From: Dactylosporangium sp040689395
GTDB taxonomy: Bacteria > Actinomycetota > Actinomycetes > Mycobacteriales > Micromonosporaceae
Length of the DNA stretch: 64,000 bases
Direction: 5' to 3'
NCBI RefSeq assembly: GCF_040689395.1
Contig: NZ_JBFAZX010000007.1
Location: 62,001 to 126,000 of the forward strand
Under the pieces are notes generated by a model. It saw only the letters and a program-made list of their open reading frames with translations, searched no databases and was not told the DNA's origin. Made by a program: the position numbers and the translations under genes. Positions 1 through 8,669 of the stretch are shown here, piece by piece. The stretch's first letter is position 1. The number at the start of each line of letters is the position of its first letter.

Positions 1-811
1 GGTGCAGGCGGCCGCGACCGGACTGGGGGCGCTGGTGGGTGGCCTGGTGCTGGTGGATGCGTCCGTGTCCGCGTACCGGCTGGTCGCAAGCGCCAACGCG
101 GTTTCGTTCGCCGTCTCCGCAGTGCTGCTCACGCTGGTGCCGCGGGGTGCGGGGCAGCAGCCGGAGGCCGCCCGGGCAGCGGCCACGGGCAGCTACCGAG
201 TGCTGCTGCGCGACCGCCCGTATCTGCTGTTGATCGTCGCCAACACCGTATTCGCCCTGTGCAGCGTCATGGTCGGCATCGCGGTGCCGGTGTCCATCGT
301 CGAGGGTGCGCCGTCGCTGAAGTGGCTGATCGGTCCGCTGCTCGCCGTCAACGCGCTGTTGCTGGCCACCGGGCAGGGTTTTGTCGTCCGGTGGGCGCGA
401 CCGCTGTCGCGGGTCCGGGCCATGGCGGTGGCGGGCGGTCTGTGGGTGCTCTGGTCGGTGGCGTTCGCCGCGGCGTTGCGGGTGCCGCCGGTCGTCCTGT
501 TGCCGTATCTGCTCATCAGCATGCTCTTCTACGCGGGCGCGGACCTGCTGCACGCGCCCATTTCCAACGCGCTGGCCGCCGCCGCGGCCCCGGAACACGT
601 GCGCGGGCGGTATCTCGCGGTATTCCAGTACTGTTTCACCATTGCGAATATCGCCGCACCGACGTTCTTCACCGCGCTGTACGCCCGCGGCGCGGCATTG
701 CCGTGGATCGTGCTGGGCATACTCACCGCCGCGGCCACCGCCGCGATGTACCTGTTGGAAAAGCGGTTGCCTGCGGAAGAGGAAGAGCCGGTCAAGGCGA
801 TGTCCGTCTGA
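1..811 (+). CDS. MFS transporter, C-terminal part
   Basis: C-terminal portion of a major facilitator superfamily permease; the 5' end lies outside the window. About 269 residues are visible, dominated by hydrophobic segments consistent with six or seven transmembrane helices, with a positively charged loop after the second helix and a short acidic-basic tail (KRLPAEEEEP). The arrangement resembles drug or metabolite exporters of the MFS-3 type. The substrate cannot be inferred. The gene converges on the leftward operon that follows. Confidence 0.75.
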   Translation, partial: VQAAATGLGALVGGLVLVDASVSAYRLVASANAVSFAVSAVLLTLVPRGAGQQPEAARAAATGSYRVLLRDRPYLLLIVANTVFALCSVMVGIAVPVSIVEGAPSLKWLIGPLLAVNALLLATGQGFVVRWARPLSRVRAMAVAGGLWVLWSVAFAAALRVPPVVLLPYLLISMLFYAGADLLHAPISNALAAAAAPEHVRGRYLAVFQYCFTIANIAAPTFFTALYARGAALPWIVLGILTAAATAAMYLLEKRLPAEEEEPVKAMSV

Positions 812-827
812 CAGCCGCGCGAGAAGC

Positions 828-914
828 TTAGCTGCCGGCGAACATCGCCCAGGAAAGCGCTGTGACAACCAGGGGCACGCCGAATGCGAGCGCCGTGTCG
901 ATCAGGGCGGCCAT
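828..914 (-). CDS. Short hydrophobic peptide, possible RDD-like remnant
   Basis: A 28-residue frame beginning MAALIDTALAFG with one membrane segment and ending WAMFAGS. Upstream, the same frame stays open and reads like the start of an RDD-family protein (APWGRRAMAALID), then stops early. The frame overlaps the end of the operon's last clear gene, so it could be a remnant of a larger membrane gene or a small membrane protein using a rare start. No ribosome binding site is obvious. Weak call. Confidence 0.3.
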   Translation of the reverse strand: MAALIDTALAFGVPLVVTALSWAMFAGS

Positions 915-984
915 GGCCCGCCGTCCCCACGGCGCGGGTGGACCGGGCGGTGCGCCTCGGCGGAAACCGTCGACGAGGCGGGAG

Positions 985-1680
985 TCAATTCGTGATCCTC
1001 TCCTTCTCGGAAGATACGGACGGTGCCAGGGGGCGGGCGCGGGGCGTCGGTTCATGGCTCGTCCAGACGATCCCGGCCAGGCCGACGGCCAGCAGTACTC
1101 CCCACGCCTGGCGCGAGTCGCCCCAGCGCTCGGTGCCCGGTGGCGGGAAGACGGCCGTGGAATCGGGCAGGAGCGCCGCGGCGATCAAGAGGAGCACCAC
1201 GGCCGGGGCGGCGAGCACCCCTCCCGGTGCGACGTCGTTCCCCCAGCGTGTCCCGGCCAGCCAGAAGGTCACGGCGAGCAGCGCGAAACCTTCCAGCAGC
1301 ACGCCGCCCAACGGCAGCAGCGATCGCACCTCTGGGTCGAGGGCGAGTCGACAGCCCCACCAGGCGACCGACCAGACCGCCGTTGCCAGCACCGTGGCCG
1401 GCGCTAGCCGCAACACCACGAGGACGTACCGGGGAGTCGGCAACGTCGCGATGGTCGAGGCGGCCGGGTCGTCCAGGACGAACGCCAGGCCGATAACCAT
1501 CCCGAACAGTGCGAAACGCAGCATCGTGGTCGCGTCGGCCAGTTCCAGCGCTATGCCAGCGGCGAACGGGATCCAGCCGAAGGCGAGCGCCACAACGACG
1601 CCGGTGGCGAGGGCCACCCGGTTGGTGGCTCGCAGCAGGTGCGGGGCCAGACTCAGGGCCAGCCGGGGTCCGATCAGCAC
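985..1680 (-). CDS. Membrane protein, probable ABC transporter subunit
   Basis: 231-residue integral membrane protein with about six predicted helices. The GTG start lies inside the last codons of the preceding permease gene (7-base overlap), which implies translational coupling. It resembles the hydrophobic second membrane component of ABC-2 exporters, but no family signature is clear. The C-terminus is short and charged (SSEKERITN). Its position at the end of a sigma / zinc-finger / ABC operon suggests it completes the exporter. Function unproven. Confidence 0.7.
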   Translation of the reverse strand: MLIGPRLALSLAPHLLRATNRVALATGVVVALAFGWIPFAAGIALELADATTMLRFALFGMVIGLAFVLDDPAASTIATLPTPRYVLVVLRLAPATVLATAVWSVAWWGCRLALDPEVRSLLPLGGVLLEGFALLAVTFWLAGTRWGNDVAPGGVLAAPAVVLLLIAAALLPDSTAVFPPPGTERWGDSRQAWGVLLAVGLAGIVWTSHEPTPRARPLAPSVSSEKERITN

Positions 1681-3257
1681 CGCAGCCCGCTCGGTTCGCT
1701 CACTCCGGCTCCCACGCCGAGCAGCCGCGCCCCCTCGACGAGTCCGGTGGCGGGGTCGGCCAGCTGCTGCCAATGCTGTCGCACCTGCGTGCCGACCTCG
1801 TCCACCGGACGCCCCAGCAGGGCCTTGACGAGGTCCGCGGTCTCCCGCGGAAACGAGGGACCGGAACCCGACGTGAGTACGGGCATGACGATGCTTCCCC
1901 CGTACGAGTTCGCGATGCTCCGTCGGTATGCCTGCTCGGTCTCCGGGGTGGCCTGTGCACCCAGCCAGAGGATCAGCAGCCCGCGGGCACCGCAGATCGG
2001 GGCGTTGTCGTAGATCGCGGCGGTGGAGCCGGTGGCCGTACGGTTCGCGAATGCCGCGGAGAACTGGATCATCTGCACCTGGCTGTAGCCCTCGCGGTCG
2101 CCCCAGGTGGTGCTCACCGGCACGGATTCGGGCGTGCCGGCCGCGGCGTCGTCCGCCCGCCAGTCCGCGACCGGAACTGGGTCGCTCATCTCGCCAGGAG
2201 AGTCGAAGAAGATCCGCTGACGGACTGCGTACCGTGCGTTGGCGACCGGCTCGGGCGCCCACCGCAGAACGCCCCGGGTGACCGCCGCCCATTGTTCCGA
2301 ACGCGCCTCGTACGGCGCGAAGGCACAGAACGTGACGCGGTCGACGTCCCGGCACACCTGCGCGCGCGCCGGGCGGGTGGCCGCCTCCGACCGTGCGGTG
2401 ACGATGTCGTGCGGCACTGCGGCTGTCTGTGCCGCTCCGGCGACGGCCACGGCGACCGCCGCGACGACCGCTCCGGGCGCGGTCAACGACCAGCGTGCAC
2501 CGCTGAGCGCAACGGTGACCAGGGCGAGTACCACAAGCAGCGCCGCCAGGTAGACCAGATGCCAGACAACTGGGCGGTACATCAGGTCCGGTGGGAGCGA
2601 GGCGACCGTCTCGTCCTCGAACGCGATGAGTCCGACCCAGCGGATCCACCGCGAGCCGACGGCGCCGGCCAGAGTCAGCATCGCGAGCCCGACGATGACC
2701 AGCGGCGCGGCCACCAGAGCGGTGGTGAGCCGCGCCAGGAACAATCCGAGCACGCCGGCCAGCAGGATGACGAGCGGGGCGGTGATCGCTTCCAGGATGC
2801 GGACACTCCCGATCGCGCCGGGCGCGGTGGCCAGCCAGACCAACCGGAGCGTCACGACGCCGCCTGCCAGACTCCCGAGACTCAGCAACGACAGCAGGTG
2901 CGCGACGGTACGCTGCGCGGTGGTCGTCAGCTGGACCGAGTAGAAGGCCACCATGTTGTGGCGTTGAACCCGCAGCGCGGCGAGGTTGGCGGCGAGCAAC
3001 GCCCCGGCCGCGAACAGCAGCATCGGCACCTGTACGAAGCGGTCCTCGTCGTGCATCACCGGATATCGGCTGGCCAGCCCGCCGCTCAGCCATTCATAAA
3101 CCCACGGCGCCACGGTGAGCAGCAGCGCCACCAGGATCACCGGGTGCTCGAGCAGCCGCCAGGACTCGGCGCGGGCCAACGTGAGGACGGCGGCCGTGGC
3201 GCTGCTTCGGATAGTCGGACCGCCGGTGGTGGGCGGTGGGGACACGGTCGTGGTCAT
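1674..3257 (-). CDS. ABC-2 type permease with large C-terminal extracytoplasmic domain
   Basis: 527-residue membrane protein. The first about 290 residues hold multiple helices (for example PVILVALLLTVAPWVYEW); the last about 230 are mostly soluble, with two cysteines in CRDVDRVTFCAF that could form a disulfide outside the cell. The ATG overlaps the stop of the ATPase gene as ATGA, so the two are coupled. The soluble tail is not one I can name. Role inferred: membrane component of an exporter powered by the upstream ATPase. Confidence 0.75.
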   Translation of the reverse strand: MTTTVSPPPTTGGPTIRSSATAAVLTLARAESWRLLEHPVILVALLLTVAPWVYEWLSGGLASRYPVMHDEDRFVQVPMLLFAAGALLAANLAALRVQRHNMVAFYSVQLTTTAQRTVAHLLSLLSLGSLAGGVVTLRLVWLATAPGAIGSVRILEAITAPLVILLAGVLGLFLARLTTALVAAPLVIVGLAMLTLAGAVGSRWIRWVGLIAFEDETVASLPPDLMYRPVVWHLVYLAALLVVLALVTVALSGARWSLTAPGAVVAAVAVAVAGAAQTAAVPHDIVTARSEAATRPARAQVCRDVDRVTFCAFAPYEARSEQWAAVTRGVLRWAPEPVANARYAVRQRIFFDSPGEMSDPVPVADWRADDAAAGTPESVPVSTTWGDREGYSQVQMIQFSAAFANRTATGSTAAIYDNAPICGARGLLILWLGAQATPETEQAYRRSIANSYGGSIVMPVLTSGSGPSFPRETADLVKALLGRPVDEVGTQVRQHWQQLADPATGLVEGARLLGVGAGVSEPSGLRC

Positions 3258-4120
3258 GCCGTCTCCGCCAACGCCGGGTCGCCGTCGAGCAACAACAGGT
3301 AGCCGTCCTCCAGAGAGGGTTCCAGCAGGGCGGCCCCCGGCGGTGGGCTGCCGATGTTGTGGACCGTGCCCTGCCCGGTGCGCCAACCCGCTACGGCGCC
3401 TGGATCCTTCTGCGCGCTGTGCCAGACGCGCCCGGCCGCGAAGGCGCTCAGAGCAGCCGGCGTGCCGTCGAACCGGACGGTGCCGCCGGCCAGCACCACG
3501 ACATGCTGGCAGAGCGCGCCGACGTCTTCGGTCTGGTGGGTGGACAGCAGCACGGCACGGCCCTCGCCGAGTTCCGCGATCAGCTCGCGGAAGCGCAGCC
3601 GCTGCTTCGGGTCGAGGCCGACAGTCGGCTCGTCCAGGATGAGCAACCGCGGGTCACCGACGATCGCCGCGGCGAGCGCGACCCGCTGGCGCATGCCTCC
3701 CGAAAGCGTCTTGATCTTCTTGCCGCGCACGTCCGACAGGCCGACCGCGTCCAGCACACGACGCGCCTCGTCGTGCCGCTGCGCCCGATCAGTGATCCGG
3801 CGGAGGATGCCGACGTAGTCGATGAACTCGAAGGCGGTGAAGCCCGGGTGGAAACCGGGATGTTGCGGGAGGTAACCGAGAACGCGCCGGGCCTCCAGCT
3901 TGCCTTTAGCGGTCAGCGGGTCGATCCCGAGCATGTCGATGGCACCCTGGTCCGGCGACAACGCGGTGGCCAGGATACGCAGCAGGGTGGTCTTGCCGGC
4001 GCCGTTGGGACCGAGCAGGCCGGTGACCCCCGTCGACAGGCTGAGCGAGACCCCGCCCAACGCGGTGTGCCGTCCGTAGCGCCGGACCAGGCCGGTGACG
4101 GAGACGGTGTTTGCGGGCAT
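3254..4120 (-). CDS. ABC transporter ATP-binding protein
   Basis: 288-residue nucleotide-binding subunit. Walker A GPNGAGKT lies near residues 37-44, followed by a Q-loop (LPQHPG), the signature LSGGM, Walker B (LILDEPT) and an H-loop (STHQTED). The order is typical of the ABC-2/drug exporter ATPases. The chosen ATG has a GGAG box about 9 bases upstream; a longer frame upstream lacks one. It sits 38 bases after the zinc-finger membrane gene and overlaps the permease. Energises the exporter at the cytoplasmic face. Confidence 0.93.
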   Translation of the reverse strand: MPANTVSVTGLVRRYGRHTALGGVSLSLSTGVTGLLGPNGAGKTTLLRILATALSPDQGAIDMLGIDPLTAKGKLEARRVLGYLPQHPGFHPGFTAFEFIDYVGILRRITDRAQRHDEARRVLDAVGLSDVRGKKIKTLSGGMRQRVALAAAIVGDPRLLILDEPTVGLDPKQRLRFRELIAELGEGRAVLLSTHQTEDVGALCQHVVVLAGGTVRFDGTPAALSAFAAGRVWHSAQKDPGAVAGWRTGQGTVHNIGSPPPGAALLEPSLEDGYLLLLDGDPALAETA

Positions 4121-4158
4121 CCAGGAACTCCTTGACTCGTCAGGCTGGTGGGCGCTCC

Positions 4159-5025
4159 TCACGGTGCGGTCCGGGCCAGCGAGGGGAAATCGATGGGAGT
4201 GACCAGGTCGAAATATCGCCGCAGGCGGACCACGGCGACGCCGGCCACCACGACCAGGCCTGCCACAGTCAGCTGCCCCTTGACGGTGAGGAGCAGCGAC
4301 GTGCCGTCCGAGTCGTTGGTGGCGATGACGCAGACAGCCCAGAGCGCGCCCGTGCAGGCCGCTGCGAGCCGGGGTGCCAACTTGACTGACAGCGCGATGG
4401 TGACGAGCGTCAGTGCGACGGAAGGCGCTAGCCAGGCGACTGCCGCGATGCCCTGCTGCGGCACGGCGAGGCTGCCAAGACCGGCAATGCCGATCAATGC
4501 GATCAACACCGAGAGGGTCCGGAGCAGGATGATCGGGAATCGGCCGAGTGGCGAGACGAGCGTCAGCTCGTACGTCGGGTCGAGGCTCGGCCCGAACGAC
4601 AGGGCCGCGCCCAGGACCGGCAGCAACGGGAACGTCACCAGGAACGTCAGGCCGGCCACGTCCACCGGGAGGTAGCGCGTCATCAGCAGGGCGCCGACTA
4701 CGATGAACGCGGCAGTGCCGAGCCAGGATGCGTGCAGCGTAGGCGAGGTCGCGGTGATCCTGGCCAGGTCGTCGCGGAGCCCGAGCAGCCGCAGCAGGCG
4801 CTCAAACCAACCCGGCCGCGGTTCGTCGAGCTCGCGGTCGAGACGAGCCCAGCCGAGGGCCTGATCGGTGGGGTCGGCCAGTTCGGCCAACGTGGCGATG
4901 CACTCGCGACATTCCGCGACGTGGCGGTCAACAGCCTCGAGTCGCGCACCCGTCAGCTCCGCCCAGGCGTACGCCCGAAGCCTCTCTCGGGAGGGATGGT
5001 CCACGGTCACCTGCGGTGTCGTCAT
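4159..5025 (-). CDS. zf-HC2 anti-sigma-like membrane protein
   Basis: 288 residues. The N-terminus carries a zf-HC2 zinc-binding motif (H35, C39, C42 in HVAECREC), as in anti-sigma factors that hold ECF sigma factors. After residue 90 come about six hydrophobic helices (such as LTFLVTFPLLPVLGAAL), so this is a zinc-finger domain fused to a polytopic membrane protein rather than the usual single-helix anti-sigma. It follows the sigma gene by 25 bases. By context it probably senses the envelope and restrains that sigma factor; this is inference. Confidence 0.85.
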   Translation of the reverse strand: MTTPQVTVDHPSRERLRAYAWAELTGARLEAVDRHVAECRECIATLAELADPTDQALGWARLDRELDEPRPGWFERLLRLLGLRDDLARITATSPTLHASWLGTAAFIVVGALLMTRYLPVDVAGLTFLVTFPLLPVLGAALSFGPSLDPTYELTLVSPLGRFPIILLRTLSVLIALIGIAGLGSLAVPQQGIAAVAWLAPSVALTLVTIALSVKLAPRLAAACTGALWAVCVIATNDSDGTSLLLTVKGQLTVAGLVVVAGVAVVRLRRYFDLVTPIDFPSLARTAP

Positions 5026-5050
5026 TCCGTCCCCTTCTCGTCATGTCCGG

Positions 5051-5599
5051 TCAAGAGAGCTCGTCGCGCAGTAGCCGCCGGGCGCGCATGACGCGCGTCT
5101 TCACCGTCCCTATGGGGATGCCCAGACGGACCGAGATCTGCTCCATGGTCATGCCCCGCACCACGCTCGCGTCGATGACCTGGCGATGCTCCGGCGAGAG
5201 CCGGTCGAGCGCTGCGGCGAGGTCGGCGGAGGGTACGCCGGCCAGCGCGACATCCTCCGCCGACTGCTCGCAGCGGAACCGCACCAACTGCAGCACCCGC
5301 TGCAGCCGCTGCTGCGCCCGTTGCTTGCGCTGCAGGTCGACGAGCCGTCGCTGCCCGATCCGCCAGAGCCAACCCGGCACGTCCCGGATCTCCTCGCCGC
5401 GGGCCGCTCCGGTCCACACCGCGATGAACACGTCCTGCACTACGTCGTCGAGGAGTACGCCGTCGGCACATCGTTGCCGCAGCCGGGCCCGGAGCCAGGG
5501 AGAGTACCGGCGGTAAAGCTCCTCGCACGCCCGCCGGTCGCCATCCCGGACGGCGCGCACGAGGGCAGCGTCCGCCTCGATCCCCGGGTTATCGGCCAT
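5051..5599 (-). CDS. ECF RNA polymerase sigma factor
   Basis: 182 residues with sigma-70 region 2 (about 20-90; LDDVVQDVFIAVWTGA and the WRIGQRRLVDLQR helix) and region 4 (about 128-178; the helix-turn-helix EQISVRLGIPIGTVKTRVMRARR). It would direct RNA polymerase to its own regulon, probably including this operon. The ATG is preceded by a GAGGGG box. First gene of the leftward operon; a perfect 14-base palindrome lies about 50 bases upstream. A longer upstream frame has no coding character. Confidence 0.93.
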   Translation of the reverse strand: MADNPGIEADAALVRAVRDGDRRACEELYRRYSPWLRARLRQRCADGVLLDDVVQDVFIAVWTGAARGEEIRDVPGWLWRIGQRRLVDLQRKQRAQQRLQRVLQLVRFRCEQSAEDVALAGVPSADLAAALDRLSPEHRQVIDASVVRGMTMEQISVRLGIPIGTVKTRVMRARRLLRDELS

Positions 5600-6006
5600 C
5601 ACATCCCCTCGTCGGCCAGGGGCGGATCGATGGTTCCATGCCGGAGTGTGATGCGCATCACGATAGCAAGCCGGGGTCAACCTCTGCTGAACCGGGGCGC
5701 TGTCAGGCGTCGGCTGACGAGCGGACGCCCCCAGCCTCGGCATTGCCCGCGTCAGGGGCGAAAGAAAGATCGTGACAGGCGGCGCGTGTCGACATCGTCT
5801 CCGCGCTGAACGTCCGGCGGACCGTCGGACGGTAGGAAACCGGCGTGCGGCTCCCATCATTTTCCCGTGCCGATTCACGGGATTTCGTCCCGGCCGGTGG
5901 ATCAGGGTCCCGCGGTTCGTTCTGTCAGATTCAGCCCAGATCAGAGGGCACTTTTCGCGTTCCCAGCCGCCACCGTCCGGTCGCCTTGGCGAAAGCGCGA
6001 GGTTCG
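5600..6006. other. Intergenic region without a gene
   Basis: About 400 bases between the sigma operon and the serine hydrolase. It holds the palindrome above and presumably the sigma operon promoter and the end of the next transcript. I see no open frame with coding character and no RNA gene. Confidence 0.6.
5648..5661. promoter_or_regulatory. Perfect 14-base palindrome upstream of the ECF sigma gene
   Basis: GTGATGCGCATCAC is its own reverse complement and lies 49 bases before the sigma ATG, where an operator or promoter element is expected. The binding protein is unknown. Confidence 0.5.
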
Positions 6007-6831
6007 TCAGCCCGCGTGCTCGGCCAGCACCGCGTCGGACAGGGCCGGCCACACCTCGGCCGCCCACTCGCCGAAGTCGCGGTCGGTCAGGCAGGCCAGT
6101 GCCAGGCCCGCGTCCGGGTCGACCCACAGGAACGTGCCGGTCTTGCCGAAGTGGCCGAACGTGCGGGGGCTGTTGCGGGAGCCGGTCCAGTGCGGGTGCT
6201 TGCCGTCGCGCAACTCGAAGCCCAGGCCCCAGTCGTTCGGGTCCTGACGGCCGAAGCCGGGCAGGACGCCGGAGACGCCCGGATACTGCACCGTGGTCGC
6301 GGCCGGCATGAGGTCGGGCGCCAGCGACGGGTCGAGCAGTTCCTGGCCCAGCAGCGCCAGGTCGGAGACGGGGCCGACGGCGCCGGCGGCGGGGGAGCCC
6401 TCCAGGCGGGTGCCGCCCATGCCGAGCGGGCGCAGCACCGATTCGGTCATCAGCTCGGCGAACGTGCCGCCGGTGCGGGTCAGGACGAAGTCGGCGAGCA
6501 GCTCGAAGCCGCGGTTGGAGTAGATGCGCTTGCGGCCGGGGGCGGCCAGGACGGAGTCCTCGTCGAACGCGACGCCGGAGGTGTGGGCCAGCAGGTGGCG
6601 CACCGTGGCGCCGGCCAAGCCCGCCGAGCCCTCTGCGTCCGCCGGTTCGTCCAGCAGTACGTCACCCCGGTCCACCGCGACGAGGACCGTCAGGGCCGTG
6701 AGCAGCTTCGTGACCGACGCCCACGGCAGGGCGGTGTCCGGGCCGTGGCGGTCGCGGACACCCTTGGCGTCCACGACCGCCACTGCTGCGGTCTGCACGG
6801 GCCAGCTACTCACCAAGTCAAGTGCGCTCAC
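6007..6831 (-). CDS. Serine hydrolase, beta-lactamase / class C penicillin-binding family
   Basis: 274 residues with the three motifs of the family: SVTK (S39, K42), YSN (104-106) and HFGKTG (227-232). No signal peptide is visible, so it is probably cytoplasmic and more likely an esterase or peptidase of the EstB type than a resistance beta-lactamase. GTG start without a clear ribosome binding site; it follows the chitinase gene by 10 bases in the same direction and may share its transcript. Confidence 0.9.
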   Translation of the reverse strand: MSALDLVSSWPVQTAAVAVVDAKGVRDRHGPDTALPWASVTKLLTALTVLVAVDRGDVLLDEPADAEGSAGLAGATVRHLLAHTSGVAFDEDSVLAAPGRKRIYSNRGFELLADFVLTRTGGTFAELMTESVLRPLGMGGTRLEGSPAAGAVGPVSDLALLGQELLDPSLAPDLMPAATTVQYPGVSGVLPGFGRQDPNDWGLGFELRDGKHPHWTGSRNSPRTFGHFGKTGTFLWVDPDAGLALACLTDRDFGEWAAEVWPALSDAVLAEHAG

Positions 6832-6841
6832 CCGTTGAAAG

Positions 6842-8452
6842 CTACGGCAACGCGTTGAGGAACGGCCGGTTGGCGTTCATGAATTCCCAGTTGTAGTACC
6901 GGTCCCAGTTGATCGACCAGGTCATGAGGCCGCGGAAGGCCGGCGAGGTGCCGCCGCGCAGCGTGTATCCGCCGCACCCGGAGCCGGAAGCCAGGCAGTT
7001 CACCGCGCTCTGGACGACCGCCGGGGCCACGTAGCCGTTGCCGGCGCTCACCGCGGCCGGCACGCCGATCGCGATCTGGTCGGGGCGCAGGCCCGGGAAG
7101 GTCTGGCCGGTGTTGGCGACCGGGAACCCGGCCTTGAGCATGTCGGTCATGGCGATGTGGAAGTCCGCGCCGCCCATGTTGTGGTACTGGTTGTCCAGGC
7201 CCCAGATCGGGCCCGAGTTGTAGTCCTGCACGTGCAGGATCGTCAGCGAGTCGCGCAGCGCGTGGATGACCGGCAGGTAGGAGCCGGCCCGGTTGTCGCC
7301 GGCGCTCGTGCCGCCGTAGAACTGGTAGCCCAGCTGCACGAAGAACGTCTCGGGCGCCATGGTGAGCACGAACTTGCTGCCGTACTTCGCCTTCAGCGAC
7401 TTCAGCGCGGCGATGAGATTCACCACGACCGGAGTGGTGGGATTGCGGAAATCACTGTCGCCGGCGTTGAGGTACAGCGAGTGGCCCTCGAAGTCGATGT
7501 CGAGGCCGTCGAGGCCCCATCGGTCGATGATCGCGCTGACGGAGGAGACGAACTTGTCGCGGGCGGCGGTCGTGGTCAGCTGGACCTGCCCGTTCTGGCC
7601 GCCGATCGAGATCAGCACCTTCTTGCCCTGGGCCTGCTTGGCCTTGATCGCGGCGAGGAAGTCCGCGTCGGACTCGACGTTCGGGCACTCCGCCACCGAG
7701 CAGCGGTTGAACCGGATGTCGCCGGAGGTGACGCTGGTCGGCTCGCCGAACGCGAGGTCGATGACGTCCCAGGCGGCCGGCACGTCGGCCATGCGCACGT
7801 ATCCGGATCCGTTGGCGAAGCTCGCGTGCAGGTACCCGATCAGGGCGTGCTTGGGCAGGCCCGTCACCGGCGGCTGGCTCGTGCTCGTGCTGGGGCTCGG
7901 CGACGTCGACGCGGACTTCGACGGGGAGGGTGACGTGTTCGGGGTGCTGCTCGCCGAGGTCGGCGGGGTGCTGCTCGGCGGCGTGCCCGGGCCGTCGAGG
8001 GCGATGTCGTCGGCGTTGTAGGCACCCTGTCCGTACCAGCCGTGCAGGAAGACCTGGACCGACGTCTGGCCGGCGGTGGTGGTGAACGGCACGGTCAGCT
8101 TCGTGTAGGTGCTCGCGGACGTCCAGGTGGACGCGCCGCCGGTGATCCCGAGGTAGACGTAGTTGCCCCGGACCCACCCGGAGAGGGTGTACGCGGTGTT
8201 CGGCTGGACGGTGACCGTCTGCGTACACTGCGCGGTGTCGGAGGCGGTGGCGTTGCCGTTGAGGGCGTAGGACCCGGAGTGCACGGGCGACGTGACCGCC
8301 CCCGAGCCGCTGCCGGTGCAGGACCAGCCCGACAGCGAGCCGCTTTCAAAGCCGGGATTGGACAGCAGGTTGGCCGCATACGCGTTGCTGGCCACGAACA
8401 AGCTCGTGACCAGCAAGGTAGCGGCGCCGAGGATGAGCGCGACGCGCTTCAT
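6842..8452 (-). CDS. Secreted GH18 chitinase with N-terminal carbohydrate-binding module
   Basis: 536 residues. Signal peptide 1-26 (ends SNAYA), a beta-sandwich carbohydrate-binding module (about 27-155, starting NLLSNPGFESG), a Ser/Thr/Pro-rich linker (about 156-195), then a GH18 barrel (about 203-536). The catalytic motif DGLDIDFE spans 315-322 with E322 as proton donor; SIGG is the preceding barrel strand. Hydrolyses chitin outside the cell. The ATG is preceded by GAGGTCG. Probably induced by chitin or GlcNAc. Confidence 0.95.
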   Translation of the reverse strand: MKRVALILGAATLLVTSLFVASNAYAANLLSNPGFESGSLSGWSCTGSGSGAVTSPVHSGSYALNGNATASDTAQCTQTVTVQPNTAYTLSGWVRGNYVYLGITGGASTWTSASTYTKLTVPFTTTAGQTSVQVFLHGWYGQGAYNADDIALDGPGTPPSSTPPTSASSTPNTSPSPSKSASTSPSPSTSTSQPPVTGLPKHALIGYLHASFANGSGYVRMADVPAAWDVIDLAFGEPTSVTSGDIRFNRCSVAECPNVESDADFLAAIKAKQAQGKKVLISIGGQNGQVQLTTTAARDKFVSSVSAIIDRWGLDGLDIDFEGHSLYLNAGDSDFRNPTTPVVVNLIAALKSLKAKYGSKFVLTMAPETFFVQLGYQFYGGTSAGDNRAGSYLPVIHALRDSLTILHVQDYNSGPIWGLDNQYHNMGGADFHIAMTDMLKAGFPVANTGQTFPGLRPDQIAIGVPAAVSAGNGYVAPAVVQSAVNCLASGSGCGGYTLRGGTSPAFRGLMTWSINWDRYYNWEFMNANRPFLNALP

Positions 8453-8530
8453 GGGGCGACCTCCATCGACGGTGGTCGCCATTATTAGGTTTGTTAACTG
8501 TTCCTGTCCAGACCCGTTAAGTCTCCGATA
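8453..8530 (-). promoter_or_regulatory. Chitinase promoter region with a degenerate DasR-like site
   Basis: An AT-rich patch for this genome (TTAACAAACCTAATAAT on the coding strand) lies just before the ribosome binding site. At 8502-8517 the sequence TCCTGTCCAGACCCGT partly matches the DasR-responsive element of streptomycete chitinase genes (about 10 of 16 positions). Weak. Confidence 0.3.
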
Positions 8531-8669
8531 AGCCCGGCCCCCGCGCGCCGGGCTCATCGTTCAACGTTCGCCGGTTTGCTGCGTATCGATCTTGCACTTG
8601 TGGTGCCCGGCAAACCCGGCATTCACGGAGTGTCTCGGCACCAGAACTGCAAGATCGGCAAGGGTGACC

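Noticed and set aside
1509..3302. A 597-codon open frame on the plus strand
   Set aside because: Antisense to the ABC permease gene; composition is Arg/Gly/Gln-rich without domains.
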